20,000 nt of DNA from Halisarca cf. caerulea (Eukaryota; Porifera; Demospongiae; Chondrillida; Halisarcidae), in the NCBI GenBank assembly GCA_963170055.1, contig CAUJGJ010000487.1:1975201-1995200 (forward strand), read 5' to 3'. How positions within the stretch are numbered: the stretch's first letter is position 1; each line of letters starts with the position of its first letter. A model generated the notes under the pieces. That model was not told the DNA's origin and made no database searches. It was given only the letters and a program-made list of their open reading frames with translations. Made by a program: the position numbers and the translations under genes. This document shows positions 9,801-17,702 of this stretch, one piece after another.

Positions 9801-12369
9801 CGGAGAGGTTATCGGTGGGGAAGAACAGGCTGCGACCATTCAGAGGATCTCTCAGTTGTGTGTTCAAGTAAGTAACATTGCATGTGTGTTGTATAGAATT
9901 GGAAAGATTGCCTAATTTTATAACCATGTCGATCTGTATAATATCATTATTATTACAGTCACACCTGGTTTATCTGACACTGGTTTATCCGAAAACCTCA
10001 TTAATCTGACACTCTGCTGTGAATCACCATCACCACTCTGTGTACTATTTAACCTGATTTATCCAACACCTGGTTTATCCGACACATTTTATGAGCAACA
10101 AGCGCGGTCGGATAAACCAGGGCCCACTGTACATACATTGAATCAGATAAAACTAGGACAGAAATTAATTAATATATATGCCTAATGTTTCTTCCTTGTC
10201 TCATACACTTGTACAGAGGATGTTCCTGTTCGGCTTGCAAACGGTTCTTCCCCAAGTGAGGGTAGAATTGAAGTTTTACATGAGGGTGTTTGGGGCACAG
10301 TGTGCAACAATGCTAGAGATGTGGACATGGGACAAGTGATATGCCGACAACTTGGCTATGGAGGATTAGATAGAATTGTACTCTATCCTGATCGTTTTGG
10401 ACAAGGAAAAGGCCCAGTCTGGCTTTCTCCCAATTGTATTGGCAACGAAACACACCTTGGTCACTGTTCTTTCTTCAAGTGGGGAGTTTATGACTTCTGG
10501 TGTGACCACAGCCATGACGCTGGAGTAATCTGCGCTAATAGTGAGTATGCACTATACAGAGTACCTCTCTAATCCGAACCTCAATAAATCACTGTCTAAA
10601 CTGACCATTCTGTTTGGTCCTAAAAGTCACCCATAGCATGGTTCAGGAATATGAACCTGCCTTTTCCGGCCACCTCTCTAATTCAACCAAACTTCTTGCT
10701 CCTAAGGGTGCCCAGAGTAGATAGGCTTCTTGGTACTATTGCATGTATATATAGCCATGATTGTATGCATTTTCATGGTTTCCTGCTATTTCCATCCTGT
10801 CCATTGCTCATACCACACTTCTGTACATCTGACACACTATACATTTTCTTTCTTCAGCAACACCAAACTGCATGATCTAAAGGCCGCAGAGATATGTATG
10901 GTGACATATGTACTTGGGGTCCATGTTAGGAGTATGAATTACAGAGCCCCGAGAGTGTGATTTAAGACTTAGGATAGCGTCTTAAACTTGTGAATTTATG
11001 ATTGTCAATGAGATGTCCTAAACTTGCAAATATGGAGTTTCCAATTTTAAAGACTGAATTGGCAATAAATATCACCAATAATGCTCCCATTTAATGTCTT
11101 ACTCCAGTACAGAGTATATTATACATACTTTTGATAAAAAGATTGCTCAACTCGACTTGTACATGTTTCTTGATGATCGCCACATAAGGAGTATCATAGG
11201 AGGGTGCATATTTGGCCTGCTGCTCAATTTGTAAGCATCCATGTGTGACCAAAAATGTGTGGCAGATTAGACATCCATAATATTTTATACAGCATAAAAT
11301 CATTATTAAATTTTGCTGTTTCCATGGTAACAAATGTTATGGCTTTCGAATAAACCAAAAGGTAATTCAAATTGAAGCATTCCTTTCTGTATTAGCTGTT
11401 CCTGTTCATGTTTGCACAACCTTGCTCCTGCCTTGGCACTAATTCTGTTACAAATTTGATATAATTATATCTCACTTCTATATATCATGCACGAACATGC
11501 GTAATTGTGTTAGTATCACGCAGCCTCTTGATAGGCCAAAATATGCAAGTGGTGTTCTAGAATGATTCCTGAACACATGCATGGAACCATCCTGTGCGTG
11601 TAAATGCATATAGTAAAGAATAAATATATTAATAGTACTCTAATGTCAATCAGCCGGTATTTTGTGGCACAATGACATTTGAATCCTGTACAAACTTATA
11701 CATCATGTACATTTTATAATTAATTTAAAAATAGAGTTTTGTGATGAGTAATGTGGTTCAGAGCCCTCCCACTGTGCACAGAAGTACATTCAAGAGACCT
11801 CAATGTAAACCTATACTGCTTGACAAACTTGTTGCTCCACAACTGAGTGAAAAACCACCTGCATGTGTTGCATATATTACACCTCTCAAAAGTTATTTAG
11901 ATCATGTGAATAATTGGTTGTTGAGCACCGATCCATGGGAAAAGCGAAATCAGAAAACCGATTATGCAAATCTTTTGCATTTATAGTATAGTGTTGTATT
12001 ATGCCTTTGCTACTTCCACCTACAGCAACAATCCTCAGAACACCTGCTCCCCTGATCATTGATGAAAGCTGCATTGAACAACCCATTGCACTTGGTATTA
12101 TAATTCCTCTGATATTGATCTGTGTGGCCATTGCTGTTATAGCGACTTTCATTGGCATACTCTACCTCTGCAAGCTTAAGGAGAGTGCAAACGGATTCAC
12201 AAGGTATGTACTATTAGGTGCATGCCTTTGTATAAAGATGGCAGTGTGTATACTTCGTCACTATAGTAGACTTTGCCCTTGACAGTGTTTCTTCATATAA
12301 TTTGTAGACACTCTATACTACATAGTATAGAGTGTCTATGATATGATTCTGTGTGTGCATGATATTATA

Positions 12370-12414
<45 letters not shown>

Positions 12415-12417
12415 CGT

Positions 12418-12484
<67 letters not shown>

Positions 12485-13123
12485 TGTGAGTATGTGTGTG
12501 TATGTGTGTGTGTGTGTGTATGTGTGTGTGTGGTGCATGGTGTTTGAGCAAGTGAGTGTGATATATGTATCTGACAATGTGCATGATTTGTGTGAGTATG
12601 ATTTCCATTTTCTATTGAGTACATCGTAAATCGACAAAAGTATACGTTACATACACAGTCATATTCGGATTTTCTATTTATAACTAGCTCCAAATTTGAG
12701 AATGAACCAAACTTACAAGTCGAAGTTGATGATAGATACGAAAAGGATTTGGCAGGTAAGTAAACAATACTTGAACTGATGCTGTCTAGTGATGAATTGT
12801 ATTTGGTAAACTCACTTTGTCATTGAATTATAGTACAGTCGAACCTCACTATAATGAACCCTGGATACAATGAACTCCCTGATATAACAAACATATAAAC
12901 CTTAGAATGTACAGCTATCTACTCTATGTAAATGAACCCTGATATAGTGAACACCCTGATATAGCGAACACCCTGATATAGCGAACACCCTGATATAGTG
13001 AACCTTTTCAGTGGTCCCAAGGGGGTTCGTTATACTGAGGTTTGACTGTATTATTAAACCAATGTACATATATGCACACACATGTGACAATGTCATGCAC
13101 ACGTACTCACACATGCACACACG

Positions 13124-13173
<50 letters not shown>

Positions 13174-13246
13174 ACACAACACACATGTACACACACCATA
13201 CACACACATATACACACATGCACAAATGCACACGCGCGCACACACA

Positions 13247-13284
<38 letters not shown>

Positions 13285-13548
13285 CACACACACACACACA
13301 CCACACACACACACCCTCCCACACACACAGTTGAACATGGGAGGTACGCATATGCATAATCGTGAATTGTATGTACATACTGCAGGCTCACATTTACTTA
13401 CATACTATATAGCTGAGATGAATTAATCCATAGATATTCTATACTATGTGCGTAGTATAGAATATCTATGATTGATCATACAATTTTATATTACTTGACT
13501 TTAGGTTTGAGTGAGCTCCCTGATCCTGGAATTGAAAGACTGTCTTAG
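6730..13548 (+). CDS. Single-pass SRCR receptor, three SRCR domains, complete gene (7 exons)
   Basis: Joining 6730-6844, 7693-8049, 9526-9867, 10217-10540, 12026-12203, 12688-12755 and 13505-13548 gives 1,428 nt, which is 475 codons plus a TAG stop with every splice phase matching (1,1,1,1,2,1). Predicted order: signal peptide (1 to about 17), acidic/basic linker, SRCR-A (about 52-157), SRCR-B (about 163-271), SRCR-C (about 274-379), stalk with one free Cys (395), transmembrane helix (about 400-427), and a cytoplasmic tail (about 429-475) with one Tyr (456). All three SRCR domains have six cysteines (group A pattern). Such proteins are cell-surface receptors for adhesion, microbial or self/non-self recognition; the ligand is unknown. 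The tail has no ITAM, ITIM or kinase domain that I can see, so signalling would need a partner or a different isoform. The model rests on splice motifs and phase only. Confidence 0.8.
7187..7231 (+). CDS. Possible optional 45-nt linker exon
   Basis: A good acceptor (ATTCTTCAG, ending at 7186) is followed by a reading frame that continues exon 1 in phase 1 and encodes [18 protein letters not shown] at 7232 would give a 45-nt exon with phase 1 at both ends, which could be included or skipped without changing frame. The donor (AAGG followed by GTGCAC) is poor, and if it is not used the frame runs to a TAG at 7270-7272. The alternative is a chance acceptor. Nothing in the sequence identifies a domain. 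This exon is left out of the 475-residue model. Confidence 0.28.
7501..7672 (+). repeat. Copy 2 of duplicated segment, abutting SRCR-A exon
   Basis: It begins TACCGCAATTAGTTGCACAA and contains ACAATAGTCATGAATTTGT, TTTGGGTATATTAAGTGATGG and CGTTTGTCACTG, in the same order as 4021-4162. It ends 20 bp before the SRCR-A exon. A smaller related piece (GTTTTGGTACATTAAATGACA and a near copy) lies just after the exon at about 8080-8150. Confidence 0.7.
7693..8049 (+). CDS. SRCR-A exon of SRCR receptor
   Basis: The exon encodes a full six-cysteine SRCR domain: [67 protein letters not shown] and GVVC. The donor is GTGAGT at 8050, phase 1. The best acceptor is ACTATAG ending at 7692, which gives 357 nt (119 codons) with phase 1 at both ends. 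The AG two bases further on would be phase 0 and would not match. The pyrimidine tract is weak, and the first 13 residues lie outside the SRCR fold. The 170 bp immediately upstream are a copy of a repeat also found at 4021-4162, so the 3' end of this intron has been remodelled. Confidence 0.88.
8374..8550. mobile_element. MITE with pogo/Tc1-like TIR, approximate borders
   Basis: It starts TA then CAGTCAAGCCTGTCTTTA and holds internal GACCACCTGTCTATAGAGACC and AGAGACCA repeats. It ends near AGTGGTCTTTACATACAG, whose complement CTGTATGTAAAGACCACT loosely mirrors the start. It lies in the intron between SRCR-A and SRCR-B. The right border is uncertain. Confidence 0.5.
8594..8634. repeat. (TA)n/(TATG)n microsatellite
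   Basis: An ATGTATGTATG run leads into a TA tract interrupted by one AAATA. It is a simple repeat in the SRCR-A/SRCR-B intron. Confidence 0.85.
8740..9011 (+). pseudogene. Possible frameshifted coding remnant, identity unknown
   Basis: Inside the SRCR-A/SRCR-B intron two overlapping frames look protein-like. One reads [20 protein letters not shown], then [14 protein letters not shown], and stops at TGA 8906. The other, shifted by one base, reads [20 protein letters not shown], then [16 protein letters not shown], and stops at TAG 9009. Composition is less AT-rich than the surrounding intron. I recognise no family; a decayed transposon or processed pseudogene is possible, as is chance. Confidence 0.25.
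9526..9867 (+). CDS. SRCR-B exon of SRCR receptor
   Basis: The exon encodes a six-cysteine SRCR domain: [65 protein letters not shown]. It is the most divergent of the three. The usual NCxGxExxLxxC block is replaced by a basic segment in which 12 rather than 9 residues separate the two cysteines, and the acidic G-x-E signature is gone. The acceptor is CACAACAG ending at 9525; a second phase-compatible AG lies at 9536-9537, 12 nt on. The donor is a perfect GTAAGT at 9868. Length is 342 nt (114 codons), phase 1 at both ends. Confidence 0.9.
9956..10129. mobile_element. 174-bp MITE with pogo/Tigger-like TIRs
   Basis: The inverted termini are CAGTCACACCTGGTTTATC on the left and, on the complement of the right end, CAGTGGGCCCTGGTTTATC. 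The element is flanked by TA on both sides (9954-9955, 10130-10131), as expected for Tc1/mariner/pogo target duplications. Internal copies of CTGGTTTATCCGACAC occur. It fills half of the 349-bp intron between SRCR-B and SRCR-C and has no coding capacity. Confidence 0.8.
10217..10540 (+). CDS. SRCR-C exon of SRCR receptor
   Basis: The exon encodes a canonical six-cysteine SRCR domain: [72 protein letters not shown]. The acceptor is a good pyrimidine-rich tract ending GTACAG at 10216, and the donor is GTGAGT at 10541. Length is 324 nt (108 codons), phase 1 at both ends. The [10 protein letters not shown] end closely matches the acidic metal-binding-type end seen in many SRCR domains, which SRCR-A and the minus-strand domain only partly keep. 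Confidence 0.92.
10554..10745. mobile_element. Degenerate pogo-like MITE fragment
   Basis: CAGAGTACCTCTCTAATCCG and the later CCACCTCTCTAATTCAACC resemble the ACCTCTNTAATCCG termini of pogo/Tigger MITEs, with TTTGGTCCTAAAAGT-like inner sequence. Borders and target duplication are not resolvable. It starts just after the SRCR-C donor. Confidence 0.4.
10746..12025. other. Intron between SRCR-C and the transmembrane exon; no exon supported
   Basis: No SRCR signature is present on either strand. An 81-codon open frame at 11741-11986 (with [14 protein letters not shown], then [20 protein letters not shown]) has no acceptor/donor pair that fits the phase-1 junction, so it is left uncalled. Confidence 0.5.
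12026..12203 (+). CDS. Stalk and transmembrane exon of SRCR receptor
   Basis: The acceptor CTTCCACCTACAG ends at 12025 and continues in phase 1. The exon encodes a short Pro-containing stalk ([17 protein letters not shown]) with one unpaired Cys, which might form an interchain disulfide. An uninterrupted hydrophobic helix of about 27 residues follows ([20 protein letters not shown] and on to LYL), then [11 protein letters not shown]. The positive CKLK stop-transfer motif after the helix predicts an extracellular N-terminus (type I). The donor GTATGT begins at 12204 and leaves phase 2. Confidence 0.82.
12305..12338. repeat. Perfect hairpin, 16-bp arms, 2-nt loop
   Basis: TAGACACTCTATACTA and its exact complement are separated by CA. 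It lies in the intron upstream of the 68-nt tail exon, about 35 bp before a long TG tract. It shares the inner CTATACTA with the hairpin at 13429-13470. Confidence 0.9.
12372..12533. repeat. (TG)n microsatellite in tail intron
   Basis: A TG tract with CGTGCGTACG and TATG interruptions. In the transcript it is (UG)n, about 155 nt upstream of the 68-nt exon acceptor. It is inverted relative to the CA tract in the next intron. Confidence 0.96.
12688..12755 (+). CDS. Cytoplasmic tail exon of SRCR receptor (68 nt)
   Basis: The acceptor is TAACTAG ending at 12687 and the donor is GTAAGT at 12756. In the phase left by the transmembrane exon it encodes [20 protein letters not shown] followed by DLA, an acidic tail segment holding the only cytoplasmic tyrosine. 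It enters in phase 2 and leaves in phase 1, so skipping it shifts the frame. The upstream intron carries a long (TG)n tract and the downstream intron a long (CA)n tract. No known signalling motif is seen: the Tyr context, YEKD, is neither YxxL/I nor an NPxY motif. Confidence 0.7.
12836..13048. mobile_element. 213-bp MITE with pogo-like TIRs and an internal 17-bp tandem repeat
   Basis: The termini are CAGTCGAACCTCACTATAAT and, on the complement of the right end, CAGTCAAACCTCAGTATAAC, flanked by TA (12834-12835, 13049-13050). Inside, ACCCTGATATAGYGAAC is repeated four times in tandem (12936-13003). It has no coding capacity and sits in the last intron of the SRCR receptor. Confidence 0.85.
13076..13332. 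repeat. (CA)n microsatellite in last intron
   Basis: A CA tract with ACACCACACAAC, CATACA and GCGCGC interruptions. It begins about 28 bp after the MITE end and is the inverted partner of the TG tract at 12372-12533, across the 68-nt exon. Confidence 0.96.
13429..13470. repeat. Perfect hairpin, 18-bp arms, 6-nt loop
   Basis: CATAGATATTCTATACTA and its exact complement flank TGTGCG. It ends 34 bp before the acceptor of the last coding exon. A near relative of the outer arm, CATAGATATTCTATG, occurs at about 19699-19713. Confidence 0.9.
13505..13548 (+). CDS. Last coding exon of SRCR receptor
   Basis: The acceptor TTACTTGACTTTAG ends at 13504 and continues in phase 1, encoding [13 protein letters not shown] before TAG at 13546-13548. 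The tail ends acidic and proline-containing. No AATAAA was found within the next few hundred bases; an ATTAAA variant at about 13926 lies inside a MITE, so the 3' end of the transcript is not defined. Confidence 0.68.
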
Positions 13549-13760
13549 AACAGTACTCACCACTTCATCAAACTTTAATTTTGAACTTATATGACTCATG
13601 CAGGGCTTGTTATTGAGTTAAGGTTGACTGTTGTCCAATCATTGATTTTCTTTTTGTACTGAATCAAAGGATGTATTTAACATGTCTGATTCATGCCTCT
13701 GGACATTTTCCTCTATTCAGCTATGTACATATGGTCCAATTTCCACTGGTAAAATATCCC

Positions 13761-13958
13761 ATATATCCAGAAATATTGATTTGTGCAAGATCAGGCTGTA
13801 ATTTAATACTGGCGGAAGTTAAATTTGGCGGTTGCACAGCAAGGACAAAGCATAGTAAGTAGCTAAGTCTAAGTAAATTTGGTGATAAAAATTTGGCGAT
13901 TTTAATCCTGACCACCAAACTGCCAAATTAAAAATGTCAGCAATATTTCCGGATATAC
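13761..13958. mobile_element. MITE of the GGCGG-type family, about 200 bp
   Basis: ATATATCCAGAAATATTG on the left matches the complement of the right end, GTATATCCGGAAATATTG (two differences). Inside, AATACTGGCGGAAGTTAAAT and TTTGGCGGTTGC have inverted partners toward the right end and match the inner sequence of the element at 19418-19840. It lies about 210 bp after the receptor stop codon, perhaps in its 3' UTR. Confidence 0.6.
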
Positions 13959-14700
13959 AGTAATTCTGTTGTTGGGAGTTTATAGCATTGTCCCTGCATG
14001 TTCACAAGAAGAAATATTGCATGCATAATATGATTATCTGACAATACTGTTACTTATTGCACATAATACAGTGTTAGAAATAAGGAACAAATGTTCACTT
14101 GACAAATGTCCTAGCTCTATCACTTTGGATATAGGACAGTTTCAGTTTTGCTCAGACATTTTTTTTTCAGAAAGTACACAAGCCATGCTTTCTAAGTTTT
14201 ATTCTATTTACGTATTTTATTTCAGAATCTGAATGAAGTAAGTTCTGCTGTATAAAATTCTTGATTTGATGTTACAACTGGAGGATCTTGTACAAAGCAT
14301 ATTGTGCTCAGACAAACGTCTGACCCAAATATTTTTTGGGTTGGACAAAATGCCAAAATAGTCTGATAATGTCTGCATGAACGTTGACCATTATTTTTTA
14401 AGACTGCATGTGATATAATGGCACCTGCATGATGCTGTGTTTTATGCACAGGTGCATATAATTTTTCAGCCTTCATGTACATACATAGGCCAATGGCTCT
14501 ATATGCATGACATATTAACTGAGTGCTCCGCGGAAGGAGTGTGACAGTATGTACAGCGAACACACAACGTTTACAAGCAGCCTAAACCTGCCCTGTCATG
14601 AGGACCATATTATACAGCTGTACTCACAATAGCATGTAGTCTAAAATAAGAAAGTCCCTGTGAAGAATATGTGACAATTAATGTTTTAACTGAGTCAGAC
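13959..14700. other. Intergenic, nothing recognised
   Basis: AT-rich sequence with a minus-strand open frame of 113 codons (14563-14222) that shows no domain, no convincing splice sites and common-codon-poor composition. I do not call it. Confidence 0.5.
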
Positions 14701-14701
14701 A

Positions 14702-14975
14702 TGGATATATAATATCTGTCCACGGATATATAATATATATCCGTGGAAATATAATATATATCCGTGGATACATAATATATATCCGTGGATATATAATATA
14801 TATCCATGGATACATAATATATATCCGTGGATATATAATATATATCTGTGGATATATAATATATATCCGTGGATATATAATATATATCCACAGATATACA
14901 ATATCTATGTATATTATATATCCCCGGATATATAATATACATCCGTGGATATATAATATACATCCGAGGACATAT
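14702..14975. repeat. Tandem array of a 21-bp near-palindromic unit
   Basis: About 12 copies of GTGGATATATAATATATATCC, with CC/CA and TA/CA variants. Each unit is close to self-complementary (GGATATATA...TATATATCC), so the array is cruciform-prone. On the minus strand the period reads as a seven-residue YYISTDI repeat only because 21 is a multiple of three; I do not believe it is translated. Confidence 0.93.
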
Positions 14976-15039
14976 TCATATATCCAGATTCCACAAGTGA
15001 TTCTACATCATGACTTTTTTTACATAGGGCACTCCATAC

Positions 15040-15970
15040 TCCATATATATCTGGATATTTAGCAAACAGTGTATCCAAATATTTGGCATATATCCAGATA
15101 TTTGGCATAATATATTTGAATATTTGGCACCAGGATCGAGCACATCAATAGTAAGCCTTTCCTGACCAATTATTATACGCTCCTGTTGGCACATTTTTGG
15201 ATACTTAGCACACGTCATGACCCATCCAGTATATGTACATTATGCATGTCATGTGACTGTCATGTGCATTGTCTCATAAGGGGAATGAAACAATTAATTG
15301 GATCAATCCTTCATCGAAGTATGGGGCACTGTTTGGCCAATTAATATGTAACAAGTCAGCTGATGGAGAGGAAGTGATGTAAGTGTGAATTATTAGTGAG
15401 CACATGGGATTCTGAGAAGGTCAAAAATATCATAGCCCACACAGTTCACTCTGTCATATCTGCTGTGAGTAAGTAAGTAGTGAGTAAGTAATAGTCAGAA
15501 TAAGCCTTGTTCTTCCAGAATAACTCATTCTGATGATGCATGAGCCCAGTAAAATGAAGTTCAAAGCTAATTGTCCTCTGCCATCGCAATTCCTCCAGAA
15601 GAGTCATTAAAAACTAAGAAGTAGGGGAGTTGACAGATACTACTTCAGGCAATTCTGCCAGTTTCATTCATATTGGAACAAATGCCAGTGGCAATTAACA
15701 TTTCAAACTTATGTCATTCTCCTTATAATACAATGCACATGACAGTCACATGACATACATAATGTACATGTACTGGATGGGTCATGACATGACATTGTGC
15801 CAAATATCCGGACATGCGAAATATACGGACATGCGAATTATCTGGATATATGTCAAATATCCGGATATATGCCAATTAAATATCCGGATATTATATCTGG
15901 ATATATATGGTATATGGATATGGATATGTGCTAAATATCCAGCTATTCCAAATATCGCATTTTGCATTAA
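15040..15970. mobile_element. Fold-back element with 68-bp inverted repeat and subterminal GGATATTTGGCA repeats
   Basis: Arms 15214-15281 and 15721-15788 are inverted copies starting GTCATGACCCATCCAGTA, identical at about 64 of 68 positions. Outside each arm lie many degenerate copies of GGATATTTGGCA or CCAAATATCCGG in mirror orientation (15040-15210 and 15795-15960). The 440-bp centre has no ORF. This is the architecture of a non-autonomous fold-back transposon; termini and target duplication were not resolved. Confidence 0.6.
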
Positions 15971-16037
15971 CTTTTACCCAAACAGCGCCCCATAGCTGAT
16001 CTGGACATACACGCCAATATAGATGTGCCCAGATTGA

Positions 16038-16211
16038 CGCCACCTCTAATCCAACCCTCTAAATTGCAGGCACCCCTCTAATAAGGACACGTGCTACTGG
16101 AACCAAATGATTCTCCATGCTTTGCCACACATCTTCAACCCCTAGATGAGACACCTTCACAACCAGGACAGTCCATGCTGGTCCTAAGGTGTCCAGAATA
16201 GAGGGGCTCCA
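16038..16211. mobile_element. Degenerate pogo-like MITE fragment
   Basis: CACCTCTAATCCAACC and CACCCCTCTAATAAGGACAC at the left, and GGTGTCCAGAATAGAGGGG at the right, resemble the diverged element at 10554-10745. It abuts the next MITE on its right. Confidence 0.4.
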
Positions 16212-16223
16212 TCATATAATATA

Positions 16224-16559
16224 CAGTGCAACCTCTCATATCCGGGCAGTTTGGGACCAAGGGGTGCCCGTAATTGTGAAAGTGCCCGTAAGTATGAATC
16301 CTCTACTACCTATGTGGACTTTGAGACATTCCACACTTTAAATATACCTTTTTCTTTAATTTCCTTTAAGCAGTGACAAGTGGATACTTTCTACCAATCA
16401 TTTAACCTAATCTTACCCATACACATTCACCATATAGTACGGCTATAGACCCATAATGCAGTCCACATTAGCACTGATAATAGAAGTACATGTATGAAAC
16501 ACTGCCCGGTTGAGTGAGGTGCCCGTAACTACGGGGGCCGGATATGCGAGGTTCTACTG
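16224..16559. mobile_element. 336-bp pogo/Tigger-like MITE
   Basis: The left terminus is CAGTGCAACCTCTCATATCC; the complement of the right terminus is CAGTAGAACCTCGCATATCC. TA flanks both ends (16222-16223, 16560-16561). GTGCCCGTAA-type inner repeats are inverted (16265-16291 and 16517-16530). The terminus matches the CAGTNNAACCTCNNNTATCCG consensus of pogo-group elements. No transposase remnant. Confidence 0.85.
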
Positions 16560-16561
16560 TA

Positions 16562-17100
16562 TAATATTATATATATATATATTATGTATATGTGTTTACT
16601 ACTGTAACACTGCAAGACATATATACAGTAATGAGCGCACCAAATTCTTCCACTGCCTTACTCACGTTCACGGTCAATTCCACCATCTGAGCTCTGAAGA
16701 CACAGGTATCTGATGTCAACAGACAACATAAATGCTATAAATTTATTGGCCAGATTTGTCACAAATTAAATGCCTTGATCCAAATAAGAGTTATACAACG
16801 CTGCATGTTAGTATGTGAACTGTCTGTACCTGATCAGTTGCAGTATTGTTAAGCCAGATTATTACAATTACACATAAATTAAATAATAATGTACTTGAAC
16901 TAGCTCAACCTATATTTCCACTATAATATGTGGAAATATAGCGGAAATCAAGGGCCTCCCACGACATACACTTTAATTTCTCCCATGCATGCATGCCATT
17001 ATCAAGTCAATCACAAATTATCTCCTTAAGTTAAAGGGCAAACATAGCAAACATGTTGACTTTAAATTAATGCCTATCATCCCATTGTTGAGAGTATAGC
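16562..17100. other. Intergenic; one small hairpin, otherwise nothing
   Basis: AT-rich DNA. A perfect 12-bp inverted repeat (CTATATTTCCAC, 16910-16921, with its complement at 16930-16941, loop of 8) is the only structure I can point to. A short (TA)n tract follows the MITE at 16563-16583. Confidence 0.5.
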
Positions 17101-17138
17101 ATAGCATAGCCGCCATAGCCAGTTAAATGCCATCATGA
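17101..17138 (+). repeat. Second fragment of the same retrotransposon tail
   Basis: GCATAGCCAGTTAAATGCCA and the following TCAT repeat the start of the remnant at 17322-17346 (GCATAGCCAGCTAAATGCCA) with one mismatch. It encodes HSQLNAI before diverging. The two copies are separated by unrelated AT-rich sequence and a (TA)n tract, which suggests a nested insertion or a local duplication. Confidence 0.45.
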
Positions 17139-17280
17139 TCTAGTACATATTATATGTACAATTTTGTTTAATTTTGCTACACTGCCCCTTACTGCTACCA
17201 CCTTACTGCTACCGTCTAGGGGCCATCTTGGCCTACACCAAATAATTATGAATCATGAATTATATTTTATATATACATAT

Positions 17281-17309
<29 letters not shown>

Positions 17310-17314
<5 letters not shown>

Positions 17315-17702
17315 TGCCATGGCATAGCCAGCTAAATGCCATCATCAAACAGTCCCTCACCAGTGTTAACGTTCCATCTGTTTTAAAAGACCATCACACC
17401 ATGGGCCCAGGGTCACCTCCTCATTTGGGATGCCACATGCTGGGACTCCTTTGCGGCATCTGATCTCCAATTTGCCACGTCAGGTCCTGGACCTGACGCA
17501 GACCTTGCTGCGAGGAGGAAGAAGGATACTTATCGAGAGATGTCACAAATCCATGATTTTGTCCCCATTGTGGTCGAGACATCAGGGGCTTTTGGTGAGG
17601 ACACAATCACTTTCCTCCACCAATTAGCATCACGTCTGAGATTAGAATCAAAAGACTCTCTAGAGTATCTAAAATTATGTCAGCAAAATGTAGTGTGTAT
17701 AT
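17310..17702 (+). pseudogene. Decayed C-terminal end of a non-LTR retrotransposon ORF
   Basis: Two out-of-frame segments together resemble the tail of LINE-type reverse-transcriptase proteins. The first reads HSQLNAIIKQSLTSVNVPSV (from about 17324). After a frameshift or deletion near 17413-17416 the second reads LLIWDATCWDSFAASD, then ADLAARRKKDTYREM, FVPIVVETSGAFGEDTITFL and HQLASRLRLESKDSLEYLK, with a TAG at about 17702. The WDATC...DSFA, KK..Y..M and F.P..VET.GAFG blocks are hallmarks I associate with that region of metazoan non-LTR elements. No reverse-transcriptase catalytic core is present, so this is a 5'-truncated dead copy. The family assignment is from memory of the motif. Confidence 0.55.

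Noticed and set aside
11741..11986. 81-codon plus-strand ORF in the intron before the transmembrane exon
   Set aside because: No acceptor/donor pair fits the phase-1 junction between SRCR-C and the transmembrane exon; no domain recognised. It might still be a remnant.
12313..13391. His-Thr and Val-Cys open frames in the receptor introns
   Set aside because: Same microsatellite artefact, inside introns of a well-supported gene.
14610..14963. Minus-strand protein of YYISTDI repeats
   Set aside because: The 21-bp DNA period is a multiple of three so one frame stays open; the DNA is a palindromic satellite, with no gene signals.
14702..15970. CRISPR-like regular repeats
   Set aside because: No unique spacers: the 21-bp units are contiguous and palindromic, and the host is eukaryotic.
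16910..16941. Possible microRNA precursor at the 12-bp hairpin
   Set aside because: Arms are far too short for a pre-miRNA and AT-rich; kept only as a minor inverted repeat.
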